Positions 44,680 to 56,399 of a stretch of 64,000 nt of DNA are shown here, piece after piece. The notes beneath the pieces were generated by a model, which worked only from the letters and a program-made list of their open reading frames with translations, had not been told where the DNA came from and ran no database searches. The stretch lies in assembly GCA_032622095.1 (NCBI GenBank), contig CP136069.1:186733122-186797121 (forward strand), given 5' to 3'. The position numbers and the translations under genes are program-made. The DNA is from Siphonodentalium dalli. Taxonomy: Eukaryota; Mollusca; Scaphopoda; Gadilida; Siphonodentaliidae. Positions within the stretch are counted from its first letter, which is position 1. Each line of letters begins with the position of its first letter.

Positions 44680-46355
44680 AGCGGTTGACTCGATTACGCG
44701 ACTCTTGCATGGTTGTGAGGTGATGTATTTTACGCTCGTTGATTCAACATTTGTTGACCGATCAGCTACCAATGCTGGTGAATCGAAAGCTATATAGTTA
44801 GCAACTCTCGACCAATCAGAATGCGTGTCTTTGCGACAAATATTAAATTCAATTCCTCTAATATAAAACAAATACAAGAGAGAGTGGATATACGCGATCG
44901 AATGTAAGGTATACCTATAGGTGACCCCCATGGCTTATTCTCACTTTGCCGACGAGCCTGCAGAAATATCAAACATATTCGAAATAATTCACCATATAAA
45001 GAGCAGGCATACACAGAATCGACCATACTGCAACTTAATTATCAACTGCGGCGGGGTTAAACACCAGAAGAGAATATATCGGGCGGTGAATGCAAGATGC
45101 ATGTATACAGCGAGAACCAGATTAGCATTTTGGAATGCTTAGATTATATTGCACAATTAGGTCGCCATTGAGTTATGTACATTCGTATGTTAAACTATAA
45201 TTGCCATATATATGTTGACGGATGTTATATCCTTGTACATATTTTGTGATTAATTTTGCAAATAAACATTTATGGATTATCGCCGATTCTTTCCTAGCCC
45301 CAACATTAAAATCATTAAAAACCCAAAAGAAACGAGGAATAGACAGACTATAAGAGGCAAAGGCCGCAAAACCCAAAAAGAAACGACGAATAGACTATAT
45401 AAAACGATTGAACTAAGGGGTTATTGACGCCCCGTCCGAGTACCACTGCAAACAATAGCTGTCGACAGTTGATGTAAACATATTTGTATTTCCAAATCCA
45501 AACAAATAACATAATATACAGATGACATAAATATACAACATATAATAGTTAATTTTGGAAATGAGGATCAGACAACAAGCCCGAGGGCTTATATGAAGTA
45601 TTCCCCTCTTTTGCGATATGTCCCTTCCCCGATAAGTGAGGGAGGGGTATCGATCAGACGAGAAGGGATTGAAATAATAGTTTAGGAGAAGTGGAGATAT
45701 ATAAATACATTTTAGTTAGGGATGGAAAAAGGAAGAATATAGTGTTAGGGGTAGCATGATGTTGGGAGAGAGAGAGAGACAGACAGAGAGAGCGAGAGAG
45801 GGTGCGAAAGTAGAAGACAGTGGGGGGGGGGCAGATGAATCGTGTAATGATGACAGTGGTGGGGAGTTTTCAATTATCGTGTTGTTGTGTGGTAACAATT
45901 ATGCTCGTTTATAGTAAGATGCACGCGTCAGAAGCCATGGGAGGGGGTCAATCACATTGGCTGTTAACTGGTTCCATCCGTCAAAAAGTAATTAAACACA
46001 TGCGGCTACGAGTGTTCATAATCAAAGTATGTTGTGGAATATATATATTTCGTGAGAACAAGTACGTATTCAGCAGCACTATCGGCAGTTCGAGATGCCG
46101 CAGACCTCATAACCTCAAACCAAGAGAGAAAAAACGGCTATCGATTAGATTAATTACTCAAGATTCGGCTAAAATATAAAACGCGAGAGCTTGTGTTATG
46201 CTTAGGCACCGGAATGTATAAAAAATCTTAAATTCGAGTTAAGCCTCAGTTGATAATGCCCTCCACAAGAAATGCGTATATAGTAACGAAATGATTCAAT
46301 TCGAAGGAAGTGTGGTGTGTATATATAAGACAAGATTTAAAATTTCTTCTTTCAG
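44680..46355. other. Intron 2, 3' end; no gene seen
   Basis: Contains a GA-rich microsatellite (about 45760-45800) and a short direct duplication (aacccaaaagaaacgagg at 45321 and a variant at 45371). The plus frame at 45820-46179 is low in complexity and unsupported. Confidence 0.45.
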
Positions 46356-46993
46356 ATTGTAAAGATCATTTCGACAACGGATCCAGAACAAGCGGTATCT
46401 ACACAATCGCACCAGATGGTTATCTCACCACTGACGTGTGGTGTGACATGACAGACGGGGGATGGACCATCATTCAGCGAAGATTGGATGGCACCGTGGA
46501 CTTCAATCCCGGATGGTACGAATATCAATCCGGATTTGGGAATCTCAATGGGGAACATTGGATTGGGTTAGAGAATATCCACCAATTGACGAAAACCGAC
46601 ACGTCACTGAAGATTACCATGAAGAAATTCGGAAGTTCCATCCTGCATGAGTCTTCATACTCGAGTTTCAGTCTGGCTGACTCCCGGGATTACTATCGTC
46701 TCGCGGTATCTGGTCACACAGGGCCCGCATGCGACAGTCTCATCGGTGGTCATAACGGGAAGCAATTCGACACATTCGACATGTGGAGCGGGTGTTACTG
46801 TTCAGGTGTTCCGGGTGTTACTGGTGGTGGTTGGTGGTTTGATTGCTGCCATTATGGATGCATCAACTGCATATACAGACCAGCCCCGGGAACATACGGT
46901 GAATTTAGTGGTAACGGGGTCACCTGGTCGTGCTTAGCTGGGTGGTTCTTATCTTTACAAGAAACCGAAATGAAAATCCGGAGAAACATTTAA
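46356..46993 (+). CDS. PAN-fibrinogen gene, exon 3 (fibrinogen-related domain, C-terminus)
   Basis: A cttctttcag acceptor ends at 46355; the exon gives about 212 residues to TAA at 46991-46993. It is a whole fibrinogen-related domain: DCKDHFDNG start, VWCDMTDGGWTIIQRR, FNPGWYEYQSGFGNLNGEHW, SLADSRDYYRLAVSGH, then GGWWFDCCHYGCIN and a C-terminal SLQETEMKIRR. These domains bind sugars or acetylated groups in ficolins, FREPs and related lectins; the GWWF block lines the binding site. Extra Cys residues (CYCSG, CCHYGC) may add a local disulphide. Joined to exons 1 and 2 it makes a secreted PAN-fibrinogen protein. A single long exon for the whole domain is notable. Confidence 0.85.
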
Positions 46994-47124
46994 CATCTGA
47001 TAGCCGGGGTAGGGGATGTTTGTTTTGTAACATGTTAAGAAGTTACATTGAGATTGGCTTGAATTTGAATTTATTGGCAGGCAATTGCACAGACAGAAGC
47101 GCCACAATACAATCCAAAATATAC

Positions 47125-47456
47125 CAGTTCCACCCCGCATGAATCGTCATATTCGAGTTTAAGTCTCGCTGACTCCAGGGATTACTATCGTTTCATGGCA
47201 TCCGGCCATACAGGCCCCGCATACGACAGTTTCATCGCTGATCATAAAGTGAAGCAATTCATCACATCCGACAAGTGGACCGGGCCGTGTGATTGTGCTA
47301 ATGATTATACTACTGGTTGGTGGTTTGATTGCATATACAGAACGTCTCCTGGGAGATATATTGGATATAGTTGTGTCGGTGACACATTATTCTGCTTAAC
47401 TGGGTGGCAGTCATCTCTACCATAAACCGAAATGAAAATCCGGAGAAACATTTAGC
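47125..47456 (+). pseudogene. Partial fibrinogen-domain copy 1
   Basis: Begins inside the domain at a FHPA-stop-ESSYSS equivalent and runs to the TEMKIRR end: SLADSRDYYRFMASGHTGP, then TTGWWFDCIYR and CLTGWQSSLP, stop, TEMKIRRNI. Two in-frame stops and missing residues show decay. It lacks the N-terminal half, so it is not a functional exon. Confidence 0.8.
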
Positions 47457-47584
47457 ATCTGGGAGCCGGGGGAGATGTTTCTTTTATTACATCTTATGCA
47501 CTTATAGAGATATACACTGATATTTGTTTGGCTAAATTTATAAATTATTGAGATGCAATTGTACAGACAGAAGCGCCACATCAA

Positions 47585-47836
47585 TAGAATCCAAAATTGA
47601 TTCTCATAACGGAGGCAATACAGGGCATTCGACATGTGGGACATGTGCAGTAACAAACGCTACGGTGGAGGATGGTGGTACTGTTCTGTCACTATATACG
47701 CATGCATCAACTGCATATACATACCAGCCCCGGGAACATACAGTGGACCTGGTGGCCGAGGTGTCACCTGATTGTGCTTAACTGGTGACTCTCATCTCTA
47801 CAAGAAACAGAAATGATCATCAGGAGAAACACTTAA
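47585..47836 (+). pseudogene. Partial fibrinogen-domain copy 2
   Basis: A shorter, more damaged copy: HNGGNTGHST, a YGGGWWYCSVTIYACINCIY-like stretch in another frame, PAPGTYSGPGGRGVT, then stop codons. It is preceded, like copy 1, by acagacagaagcgccac and preceded again by an atgcacttatagagatatac-type spacer; a third spacer at 47876-47985 has only the start of a further copy. Confidence 0.75.
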
Positions 47837-48844
47837 CATCCGAGAGCCGGGCAGATGTTTGTTTTGTTACATGTTATGCACTATAGAGAGATACACTCAT
47901 GTTTGTTAGGCTTAATTTATTAATTATTTGAGATACAATGGTATACAGACAGAAGTGCTTCAATGAAATCCAAAATATACAATTTAATGATAATTCTTCA
48001 TATTTAAAAAAAAATCATTGTGTATTTTATAACCATTTGTTTACACTTTATCAGAGGCGAATCCAAGTGGGTATGAGTTGGCAGGGCAGATATGTAAGGA
48101 TAGTAGGGTTGGTAGGGGTTGGGCTTGTCTCACCCCACTCCACCCCCACTTTTACCAAACTGTTCAACAGTCGTGTACGGAGTCGCGTGCATTATATAAC
48201 ATATTAGCCAAAAGTGCAGACCAACAAGAGCTCAATATTTTTTGATAGTTTAATTTTCTAACTAGGAGTTAGTGTGATTCTTTTTATAATTAAAGTCTAT
48301 TAAATGAAATAATGTTAGGTCAATGTTATGTAGGGAAGTATAGGTGGCAAATTTACAAGATTTGGACGTACCAGTTACCAAATTTCAACATTTTTTGTTA
48401 ACCATGAGTTGATTAGTTTTCTACTGTTGGTGTATATGTTATACAGTAACAAGTCACACGAATTAGAACGCGATTTAAGGGCAGAGTTCGGAACAATGGT
48501 CTGGTTACCCCACCTTGGTTGAATATTAATCAGGCTAAAACTATGTGCATATAGTTGTGGTTTCATATGGTGAAAATCGTTTATTTCCATTCAAGACTAA
48601 CGATAGTTACATGCTTCAAAACATCAATCTTGGCTAGATTGTATGTGGGGGTTCGTTATAATTTCTCACTGCACGCCATTTCAGGGGGCAGGAAAAAACT
48701 CAAGATACAAGTTATTTTTGGGACCCACCACCCCGGAACGCAAATATTTTTCCGTTCTGGTATCGGACAACCAGCCTCTAACACAATTGTTTTTTCCAAG
48801 GGCATTTGGGACCCACCTCCGAAGTTTGATGAAGAACAACAGGT

Positions 48845-48988
48845 GGTGTGAAATTTACAGTGAACATATCACAATAAGGCAGACGGAGGGTGTGAAATGT
48901 ACAGTGGACATATCACAATAAGGCCCGCAGAGGGTGTGAAATGTACAGTGAACAAATCACAATAAGGCATACAGAGGGTGCGAAATAG
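48845..48988 (+). repeat. 44-bp tandem repeat, ~3.3 units
   Basis: Units start at 48845, 48889, 48933 and 48977 (ggtgtgaaatgtacagtg, then atcacaataaggc). Confidence 0.85.
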
Positions 48989-50440
48989 AGGATCAACAAT
49001 GAGTCCCCATTTTATAGTGGAATTTACAAAACAAGTCCAATAAATTAGGTCTGGACCGAGCCTTCGGCGAGGTCCAGACCTAATTTACTGGACGCGTTTT
49101 GTAAATTCCGCTATAAGCTGGGACCGAGTTGTAGATTCTATTTATTACATGATCCAAAACCTCGACAAAACATACTTAAATCAACAAATGGGACGCGAAA
49201 CTAACACCGGCTTCTATAAGGCACGCGATGACGTTTCACGTAACTATGCGTTGTTTGCCGGCGTAAAGAAATAGTCCCAGATAAATAAAGACTCTTGTGG
49301 GTATTTAATGACGTGTATTTAACGACATAACATTTCAAACTCTCCATTCATTATAGACTTTTATATTTTGTTGGGAACATATTGGAAGGCATAGTATTTT
49401 GAGACGTAGCGTACGGAATGTAAAACAAACCTGGAGTCAAAGGTCACCTGGTACTGTTTCCTGTTATTAAACGAACGTTTAATATCACAATTTATATAAT
49501 GGGTTTATTGACTGGAATAAGGGTAGGATAATGTAATAAATGTTTTTATTAACATCTGAGTGAAATGCCAAGCAGGTAAGCTTAATGAAAAGCACCAGCA
49601 ATCTCAGACAATCACAACACACTCATTAACTAAACTTGTCAAATAATGTTCAGCGTCCATACCCATAGGTTATCCGCAGTATAAATGAGACAAAGACGTG
49701 TATGCACAGCTGCGTATTATCTAACATTGTGACTAGCCCCGGTTAGATAACTTAATGGTCACCCAATCTCCATTAATTATTTAAGTTTCCATCTGCAGTA
49801 TGTTCCATTAGCCAATAACAAGTAATTGGAGAACACACTGATAACTTGCATGCATACCCAACCGCACTACATTATATTACTACCATGCCGTACCTATTGA
49901 TGTGAAAATATGGGTGTCACATTCAATAAAATATTCACTACACGATCTTACCCTTATTCTTTTCAATAAATCAATTATATAAATTGTGATATACAACGTT
50001 CGTTGCATAACAGGAAATAGTGCCAGGTGACATTTGACTTCCAATTTATCCTGTGTTTCCATTCCGTATGCTACGTCTAAAAAATCTATGGCTTTCAATA
50101 TTTTTCCAACAAATTTTTCCAAGTTATTTACGCCATTAAATATCTGGGACTATTTTTTCACGCGGAAAACAACACATAATTACGTGAAATTACATCGCAT
50201 GCATTAGAGAAGCCGATTTTGGTTCCAAGTGCCATATGTTGCTTTAAGTATGTTTCATCAATGTTTTGGATCATGTAATAAGTAGATTCTGCAGCTCATC
50301 CAGTTTATATCGGAATTTACAAAACTCGTCCAGTAAATCTCGTCCAGGCTCGGTCCAGACCTAATTTAATGGACTCGTTTTGTGATTTCAGCTATAAACT
50401 GGTAACTCGTTGTTCATCTAGATTCTCTGTATAGTAAAGA
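48988..50440. mobile_element. Foldback element with ~500-bp inverted arms
   Basis: 48988-49540 is the imperfect inverse of about 49915-50440 (landmarks ttattacatgatccaaaac, aatttacaaaac, taggtctggaccgagcc and atcacaatttatataat). The outer ends of both arms contain a secondary palindrome of about 105 bp centred at 49063 and 50352 (ggtctggacc type). The centre (49540-49910) is unrelated unique sequence without an ORF. The structure fits a foldback-type element and would give long double-stranded RNA if transcribed. Confidence 0.75.
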
Positions 50441-51116
50441 AAAGATTATATACTATCAATGATGATAATACAGGATCACATTTCCCAGATACCGCTAGGT
50501 GTCGCAGTTTCACATTAACACAGCACACCAGACTGGTTCTTCCAGAAAGATGAATAATTGCCTATAGTTGGGACCGAATTCCAATGTTTATATCAATTCA
50601 ACAACACTATCCCCTAGTTGAATGTGTACACGTCCAAAGGGGGACAAAGACTCCACATCCAGAATCAATAACACAGAATTTAGAAAATAATTTTGACCCA
50701 TGGATTTATATAAGTAATAAAAGGAAAAATACCAGACCAGGTTGGTTTATAATTGCTGATTGTTTTGGTGAAATGAGTATGATATATCCTTGATGTCGCT
50801 GAAGGGTCCACTTTTCATGAAGTTTGGAAAATTTCAGATAAACCATCTGAGATAACCTCCTGGTATGTGCACAATGGATGGTTACTGTTTTTAACTGGAT
50901 CTATTTCAAATGAAAACCAGTCATGTATTTAAATGAACCACTCAATGGTAATCTCTGATGCTCGGCCGATGAATTTATTTATAAAATGAGCCATAATCTG
51001 TTATGCTCGGTTGTTAAATTCACTTATTCAATGAGTCGTTCAACGGTAACCTTTGATGTTCGGTTCTTAATTTACTGAATTAAATTTAGACTACTATACC
51101 ATAGAACATCCGGACG

Positions 51117-51811
51117 TTAACTGCCGTTGTCCCGAGGATATCCTTGGGATCCATGTCTCGATTTTTTCCTGACTCCACAGCTGATAACCGCAGGTGTAGT
51201 GTCAGGTCGTTTTGGCGTCCCAAAAAGTGGAGCATCGGTGTCTAATAGCAACCTATCTGGTCTAACCGATCTGACTTCCTCTTTCTGGGCGTCATTAAAA
51301 TGAGCATGTTTTCCGGTGAACCCAATGAAGTTATTTGGTCTCCATTGGGACCATGCATGGACGGTGCGTTTTGTTCCTTCAACGCAGTGGTAGTGGATCC
51401 CCTGGTCTGCAAATGTATGGGTTCGTATCGTTTCGAGAGCCGCATAGGTCACATCATGTCCCAAAGGGTCGTGTGCGGGTCCTCTGATCTGCATAATTAA
51501 AGGCTTGTCCGTTGTTCTGGGCGCCACCAGCAGTTCCCTAAATATATCGTTCTGCTCCATCCCGCGCACTCACCTTTTCTGTAAATATCTGGGACGATTT
51601 CGCATATATACTGCAATAACTGCAGGGTGTTGAATAAGTGTCTTGAAAGCGGCCATCTTCCATGTCGATTTAGTTGCTTGTAGCTTTTTTGATGGCACCC
51701 CACAGCAGCTGTCCAATGTGGACAGGTAATTCTCATATCGGTGGGTAGGTTTTGGGTTTTGGATTCACGGTGAACTTCCATCCCTTCGACCAATTGTATT
51801 GGATTGTTCAC
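51117..51811 (-). pseudogene. TatD-family (TATDN2-like) nuclease fragment
   Basis: The minus frame at 51569-51117 holds FIGFTGKHAHFND and VRPDRLLLDTDAPLF, the C-terminal hallmark of TatD metal-dependent nucleases (the Asp of TDAP is a metal ligand), preceded by KPLIMQIRG and an HYHC block. Further upstream an AAVGCHQKS block (TatD GxHP-like) sits in one frame and FKTLIQHPAVIAV in another, with TGA at 51572-51570 between the last and the main part. The GEIGLD motif expected after AVIAV is not readable. Frameshift, stop and missing motif make it a pseudogene; the TGA overlaps a GTGAGT, so an intron donor is an alternative. Confidence 0.75.
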
Positions 51812-51894
51812 CGTAACGGTAACCGTTCTTAATAATTCTGTTGTATGTGGATCCTTTCGAAAATTCGGTGGAAACTGTTACAGTTATTACTAGT

Positions 51895-52690
51895 CATAAT
51901 TTCTGTTTAAACATGGATTTGGGAAAATATAACGTGGCATTGGAAAAATCTGCTATCGGCACTCAGACCCACCCACACCCTCAGACCTTGTATCCTGGAA
52001 TTTTTTTCCCTCCCCCTAGAGATTTCCCCGATTTTCTCAATCGGAACAACAAGTATAACATCGTATGCTTCTTAGAAAGTAAACTGTTTGCTGAAGATAA
52101 AATATACATTCATAACTTTGACATTGTAGCTAGTCAAGGTCGGCGAATAGCGTCCGGAAAACGATGCGGCGGAATTATTACTGCCACAAAACGAGTACTC
52201 AGAAATAAAATCATGAGTTGCGTTTCGAATGTTGTCGCATGGATTAAAGTCACATCCCCTACATCAGCATTGCTAATTGGCCCAGTTTATATTCCACCCA
52301 CCGGTACGAGATACGCCAACGATGACTAAAGTAAATTTAATTGCGACCACGATGATCTCAATGATTCTGGTTTACCTAAAAGGTGTTCACATGACCAAGG
52401 TAGTGTGAACATTTATGGTACTAAATTATTATATCTTTGTCATCTTAACGACTTGCTTATAATTAATGGCCGTCACCAAGAAGACAAGGGTGTGGGGCCA
52501 GTAACTTGTCGTAGTTGTATCGTGTTGTCTCTGATGAGCGTTTTCTCAGCTAATTCCTTCATCTACTGGTCTACCAGAAGCACACCATTATGTAACTGGG
52601 TACCCAGACTGGCTTCAAATGTCAGTGGCAGCATTAACGCAGATGATGTGCGAGAAATCAGAACACTCTTGAATTCTTAAAAGATATATC
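51895..52690 (+). pseudogene. LINE endonuclease domain, damaged
   Basis: The frame at 51841-52329 has VCFLESKLFAEDK (the catalytic Glu block), CGGIITATKR and LLIGPVYIPPTGTRY. The frame at 52405-52680 has NIYGTKLLYLCHLNDLLIING. The D/H end block is eroded, and the two frames are separated by a stop and a shift. Confidence 0.7.
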
Positions 52691-53007
52691 CAACAATTTC
52701 AGCAGAAACACCACAAATGTCAGCAGCCTTTCCTTGGTTTTTTAAAGGCACTTTTCATCTCTGATACATTTGAAAATATTCATTGTTGTTTTCGTGTGCC
52801 TCTTGCATGGGATCGTCAATCGGACGGACCCGCAGCAAATTTGACTTGGAGTGTTCGTTGGCACATGTCACTTGGGTTGGGAGATCGAGTACACCCTGCA
52901 CGAATATAGGGAACGCAAAAACATTTGCGCTAAAAGTCGTTAAGTCAGGATAGGTTACGCGTCAATTGAATGAATGAGATTGATCCACCATTCGCTAAGT
53001 TGACACT

Positions 53008-54448
53008 GTGATGAGATTCGTCTTCATAAAAGCTTTTATCAGTATCCAGTCGTATTTTAATGACAAATGTTCAGATGGCCCAAAATCTGCTATTTTTGGC
53101 CCAACAGTTACTGTCAAACCATTTCTGACAAATAAGGGCTTTAAAGCCAAAACAAGTACATTATTACTGGAAAATAGTGAGTTAATTACTGACCAAAATT
53201 CTGTCTGTGAAATTTTCAACTCATTTTGTATTGATGTTGCATCAAATATACACATGAACCATCCTGTGAATAAGCAACATCCAAGCATCGTCAAAATCAA
53301 AGAGAACTGTATTTCGCCTGAGACTTTTAGCCTGAAATCAATCTCTGAAGAGTTCTTCTCCAAAGAGATATGTAAGCTAAGCTCAAAACAGGCTACTGGC
53401 ATTGATGGTATCTCAGCAAAAATGCTGACAATATGTAACTCAGCAATCCACGTGCCTTTGAGTAATCTTTTTAACCACTCTCTGTCTGTCGTTGCTTTCC
53501 TAGATGGCCTTAAAGTTGCTCAAGTGACATCTATACACAAGAAAAATGATATTTTGCGTAAGGAAAACTACAGGCCTGTTAGTATTTTACCAACTATATA
53601 CAAATTATTTGAGAAAGCGATAAATTCACAGCTACAAATGCATTTTGACTCTATTTTTAACCCCGCTCTCTCAGCTTTTAGGAAGCATCATGGATGCAGT
53701 GACGTAATGTTAAGTGCCATTGAAGACTGGCACAGGGCACTTGACAAGCATGAAAGTGTTGCCGCTGTAATGATGGACATTTCAAAGGCTTTTGATTGTC
53801 TACCTCATGATCTTATGTTAGAGAAACTACGTGCATATAATCTTTGTGAAAAGTCGGTGTCTGATATGGGGAGCTATCTTTCTGGTCGCAGACAATGCGT
53901 TAAACTTGGCTCCAGTGTGAGTTCCTGGAAGTGCATCACCAATGGTGTACCACAGGGATCCATATTGGGCCCCTACCATGTTTAATATCTTTCTAAATGA
54001 CATTTTCGGCTTTGTGAAGGACTGCTCCCTTTATAATTATGCAGACGATAACACAATTTGCTTCTCTCACAAGGACCCTGATGTTGTTCGGAGAACTCTG
54101 TAATATGATAGCCTTCATCTCATTGAGTGGTTCGCACTGAATGGCATGAAGGCAAATCCTGAGAAGTTCAAAGCAATATCATTGGGTCCCAAAAGTAAAT
54201 CTATAACTGGCATAAATGCTTCACGTCTTATCCCATGTATCGAGGAAGTGAAATTACTCGGTATAACTTTGAACTGTAAATTGACGTTTAACACTCACAT
54301 TGATTCGCTATGTTCAAAGGCATCAAGGCAGCTAAATGTCTTAAAGAGACTTGGACATATGCTGACCCTCTCAGGCAAAAAATGTATCTTCAAATCTTTC
54401 ATCCTCTCAAATTTTAATTACTGCCCTCTTACCTGGCATTTCTGCAGT
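53008..54448 (+). pseudogene. LINE reverse transcriptase domain, damaged
   Basis: 325 codons (53008-53985) with KENYRPVSILPTIYKLFEK, SAFRKHHGCSD, AVMMDISKAFDCLPHD and GVPQGSILGP, then a frameshift near 53975. The next frame carries the YADD catalytic box (about 54040) and LIEWFALNGMKANPEKF, a stop near 54100, and SKASRQLNVLKRLG. It is broken at 54448 by the nested element and resumes at 55395 (RLEKIQERAFRFIYNEYTSD). Confidence 0.85.
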
Positions 54449-55385
54449 TAGTCCAAGTCTTCTTGTACTAAAACCAGCTAAGATATTGGTGTGGCGATTT
54501 GCTGGTGTTTAGTCCAAGCCCGCCTGCATATGCTTCTTATAACACGACTTACGCCCAGGATTTGTGGCGGGAATTTGTGGTGTATTTTACTCGATTTACC
54601 TAAAAAATCAATACATGATGCTATATACATCGGAAAGAGTGACATCTTATGGTCATAGTGGTGTATAATAATCTAACTTTCATGTTAAATTACGCATAGA
54701 ATATTCCGGTTGATTGTCACCGAGATCGCATTTTGTGACATCGCTGTATATTTTGTTTACGTTTTAACCGAAAGCCGAAGTCGTGCGGAAGAACTCCGGA
54801 ACAGTCCGTAGTTTGGTCTGGTTATACAAACAAAATGGCGGCCCCCATATTATTCTAATGCTCGTTGTGTTTACACTGTTTTAAACTGTGAGATGGTTGT
54901 AATTCCCGCAATTTATTTAATGTATTACATTTATATTTTCAATATTTTCTTAATCTATGCATTTATTTATTTATTTATTGACACGTACAATTACGATTAC
55001 AATGGAGAATTCATCGTGCGTGGTTGATCGAAAATCTACGGAATAATTTCCCCGGAAAATGCTGAACGCAGTTCGCGAGGTCAACTGAGTTCGCATACTT
55101 TTAAAATTATGTAAACATTGCGTTAAATGTCTCTTTTCACATTAAATTACCGCGTTCAAATCACAACTGTGTGGGTTTCAGATCAAATAGCATGTCTTCT
55201 GTGGAAAATATCCGTTTATTGTCGCAATTGTGATATTTTATTTCATATAATTGTGGTTTTATTTGAGCGGGTCACTAACGCTTAAGTCGTGTTATAAGAA
55301 GCCTATGCAGGCGGGCTTGGACTAAACACCAGCAAATCGCCATACCAATATCTTAGCTAGTTTTAGTACAAGAAGACTTGGACTA
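54449..55385. mobile_element. Long-TIR non-autonomous element (MULE-like) nested in the LINE
   Basis: 937 bp with terminal inverted repeats of about 105 bp beginning tagtccaagtcttcttgtac and a perfect 9-bp target duplication TTCTGCAGT at 54440-54448 and 55386-55394. There is no ORF. TIR length and 9-bp duplication fit Mutator-like elements. The insertion is in the RT coding part of the LINE and therefore younger than it. Confidence 0.88.
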
Positions 55386-55394
55386 TTCTGCAGT

Positions 55395-56190
55395 GTGTCT
55401 TCTACCGACAGGCTGGAGAAAATTCAGGAGAGAGCCTTTCGTTTTATCTATAATGAATACACATCTGATTATGACTTTCTCCTAAAGCTTGCAAACTGGG
55501 AGCATCTACATCTCCAAAGACTCAGACTTATGGCACCACAGTTTTCAAAATACTAAAGAAGGACATTCATTAGCACTCCTTCCTATTTGGACTGCTTGGT
55601 GAAACTTAAACATAGTTCATACTCTTTTTAGAAATTCTGAGACTCTGGAACTGCCATCACATGATACTACTTTCGGTTTAAGCTCCTTTAGATTCATGGC
55701 ACCTAAATTGTGGAATTCTCTTCCAGAGTCATGCAGAACCGCAGAGACGATGAAAGATGAATGTATGTTAGAAACCTGGAATGGTTTTACATGTAAATGC
55801 AGTGCCTGTAGGATATCCTAATTATATGTATATGTTTTATATTTTAATCCTCACTCTCTGGTCTGGTATCTCTGAATGGAACAAAACGTGTTATTCAGGA
55901 ATGAAATATGGACTCGTTGTGCACATTACTGTGCCGTATATGAATATACAAATGTGTGTCTTACGCTTTTGATCGAGTCAGGGCTACCTGTCCTCAGTGA
56001 TTTTATTCGTCTTTTACAATGTTTTAGCTAATATACATGTAATTTATTTTTCAAATAGGTTGTGTTTTATTCACGTTACTGTTTATGTACATATTCATTA
56101 TTTTACAAGTCAGTTAAGAGCTTAATGCTCATGTTTGTAATTTAAAATGCCTGACTTTATAAATAAAGCCTTTGAACTTGAACTTTGAAC
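55395..56190 (+). pseudogene. LINE C-terminal coding remnant and 3' UTR
   Basis: Resumes after the nested element. LSSFRFMAPKLWNSLPESCR, with many stops around it, is the end block of such LINE proteins, followed by about 400 bp of 3' UTR and the ttgaacttgaactttgaact terminal repeat. Confidence 0.7.
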
Positions 56191-56355
56191 TGTAGTTAGA
56201 GGATCCACAGACTTGAACAGCTCACAAATTAATTTCATAGCAGCACCACAATCATCTTTGAATTTACATTCATAGTTGGTAGGTTCAGCTGGTGTTTTGA
56301 CAGATAGTCTTAACATTTTTCCACCATTGTACAAGTCAGCCTTTCCAAAAAACAA
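56190..56355 (-). pseudogene. Unrecognised coding-like fragment
   Basis: A minus frame beginning MFFGKADLYNGGKMLRLSVK and containing ECKFKDDCGAAMKLICELF has protein-like composition and adjoins the 3' end of the LINE exactly. It may be part of an exon or the target gene of the LINE insertion. I recognise no family. Confidence 0.3.
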
Positions 56356-56399
56356 CAGTTTACAGCGATCACGACAAACGACAATTCGTTAATGATAAA

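Larger units (their letters stand above)
51895..56190 (+). mobile_element. Degenerate LINE with nested insertion
   Basis: Plus-strand order endonuclease, reverse transcriptase, C-terminal blocks and a 3' end with aataaag and repeats of ttgaac, interrupted at 54449-55385 by another element. Frames are broken many times. Retains the blocks NYADDN and LIEWFALNGMKANPEKF typical of CR1/Jockey-type invertebrate LINEs. Confidence 0.8.

Noticed and set aside
45820-46179. 119-codon plus-strand ORF upstream of the fibrinogen exon
   Set aside because: It starts in a G/A-rich low-complexity tract, has no domain, and its frame and phase do not lead into exon 3.
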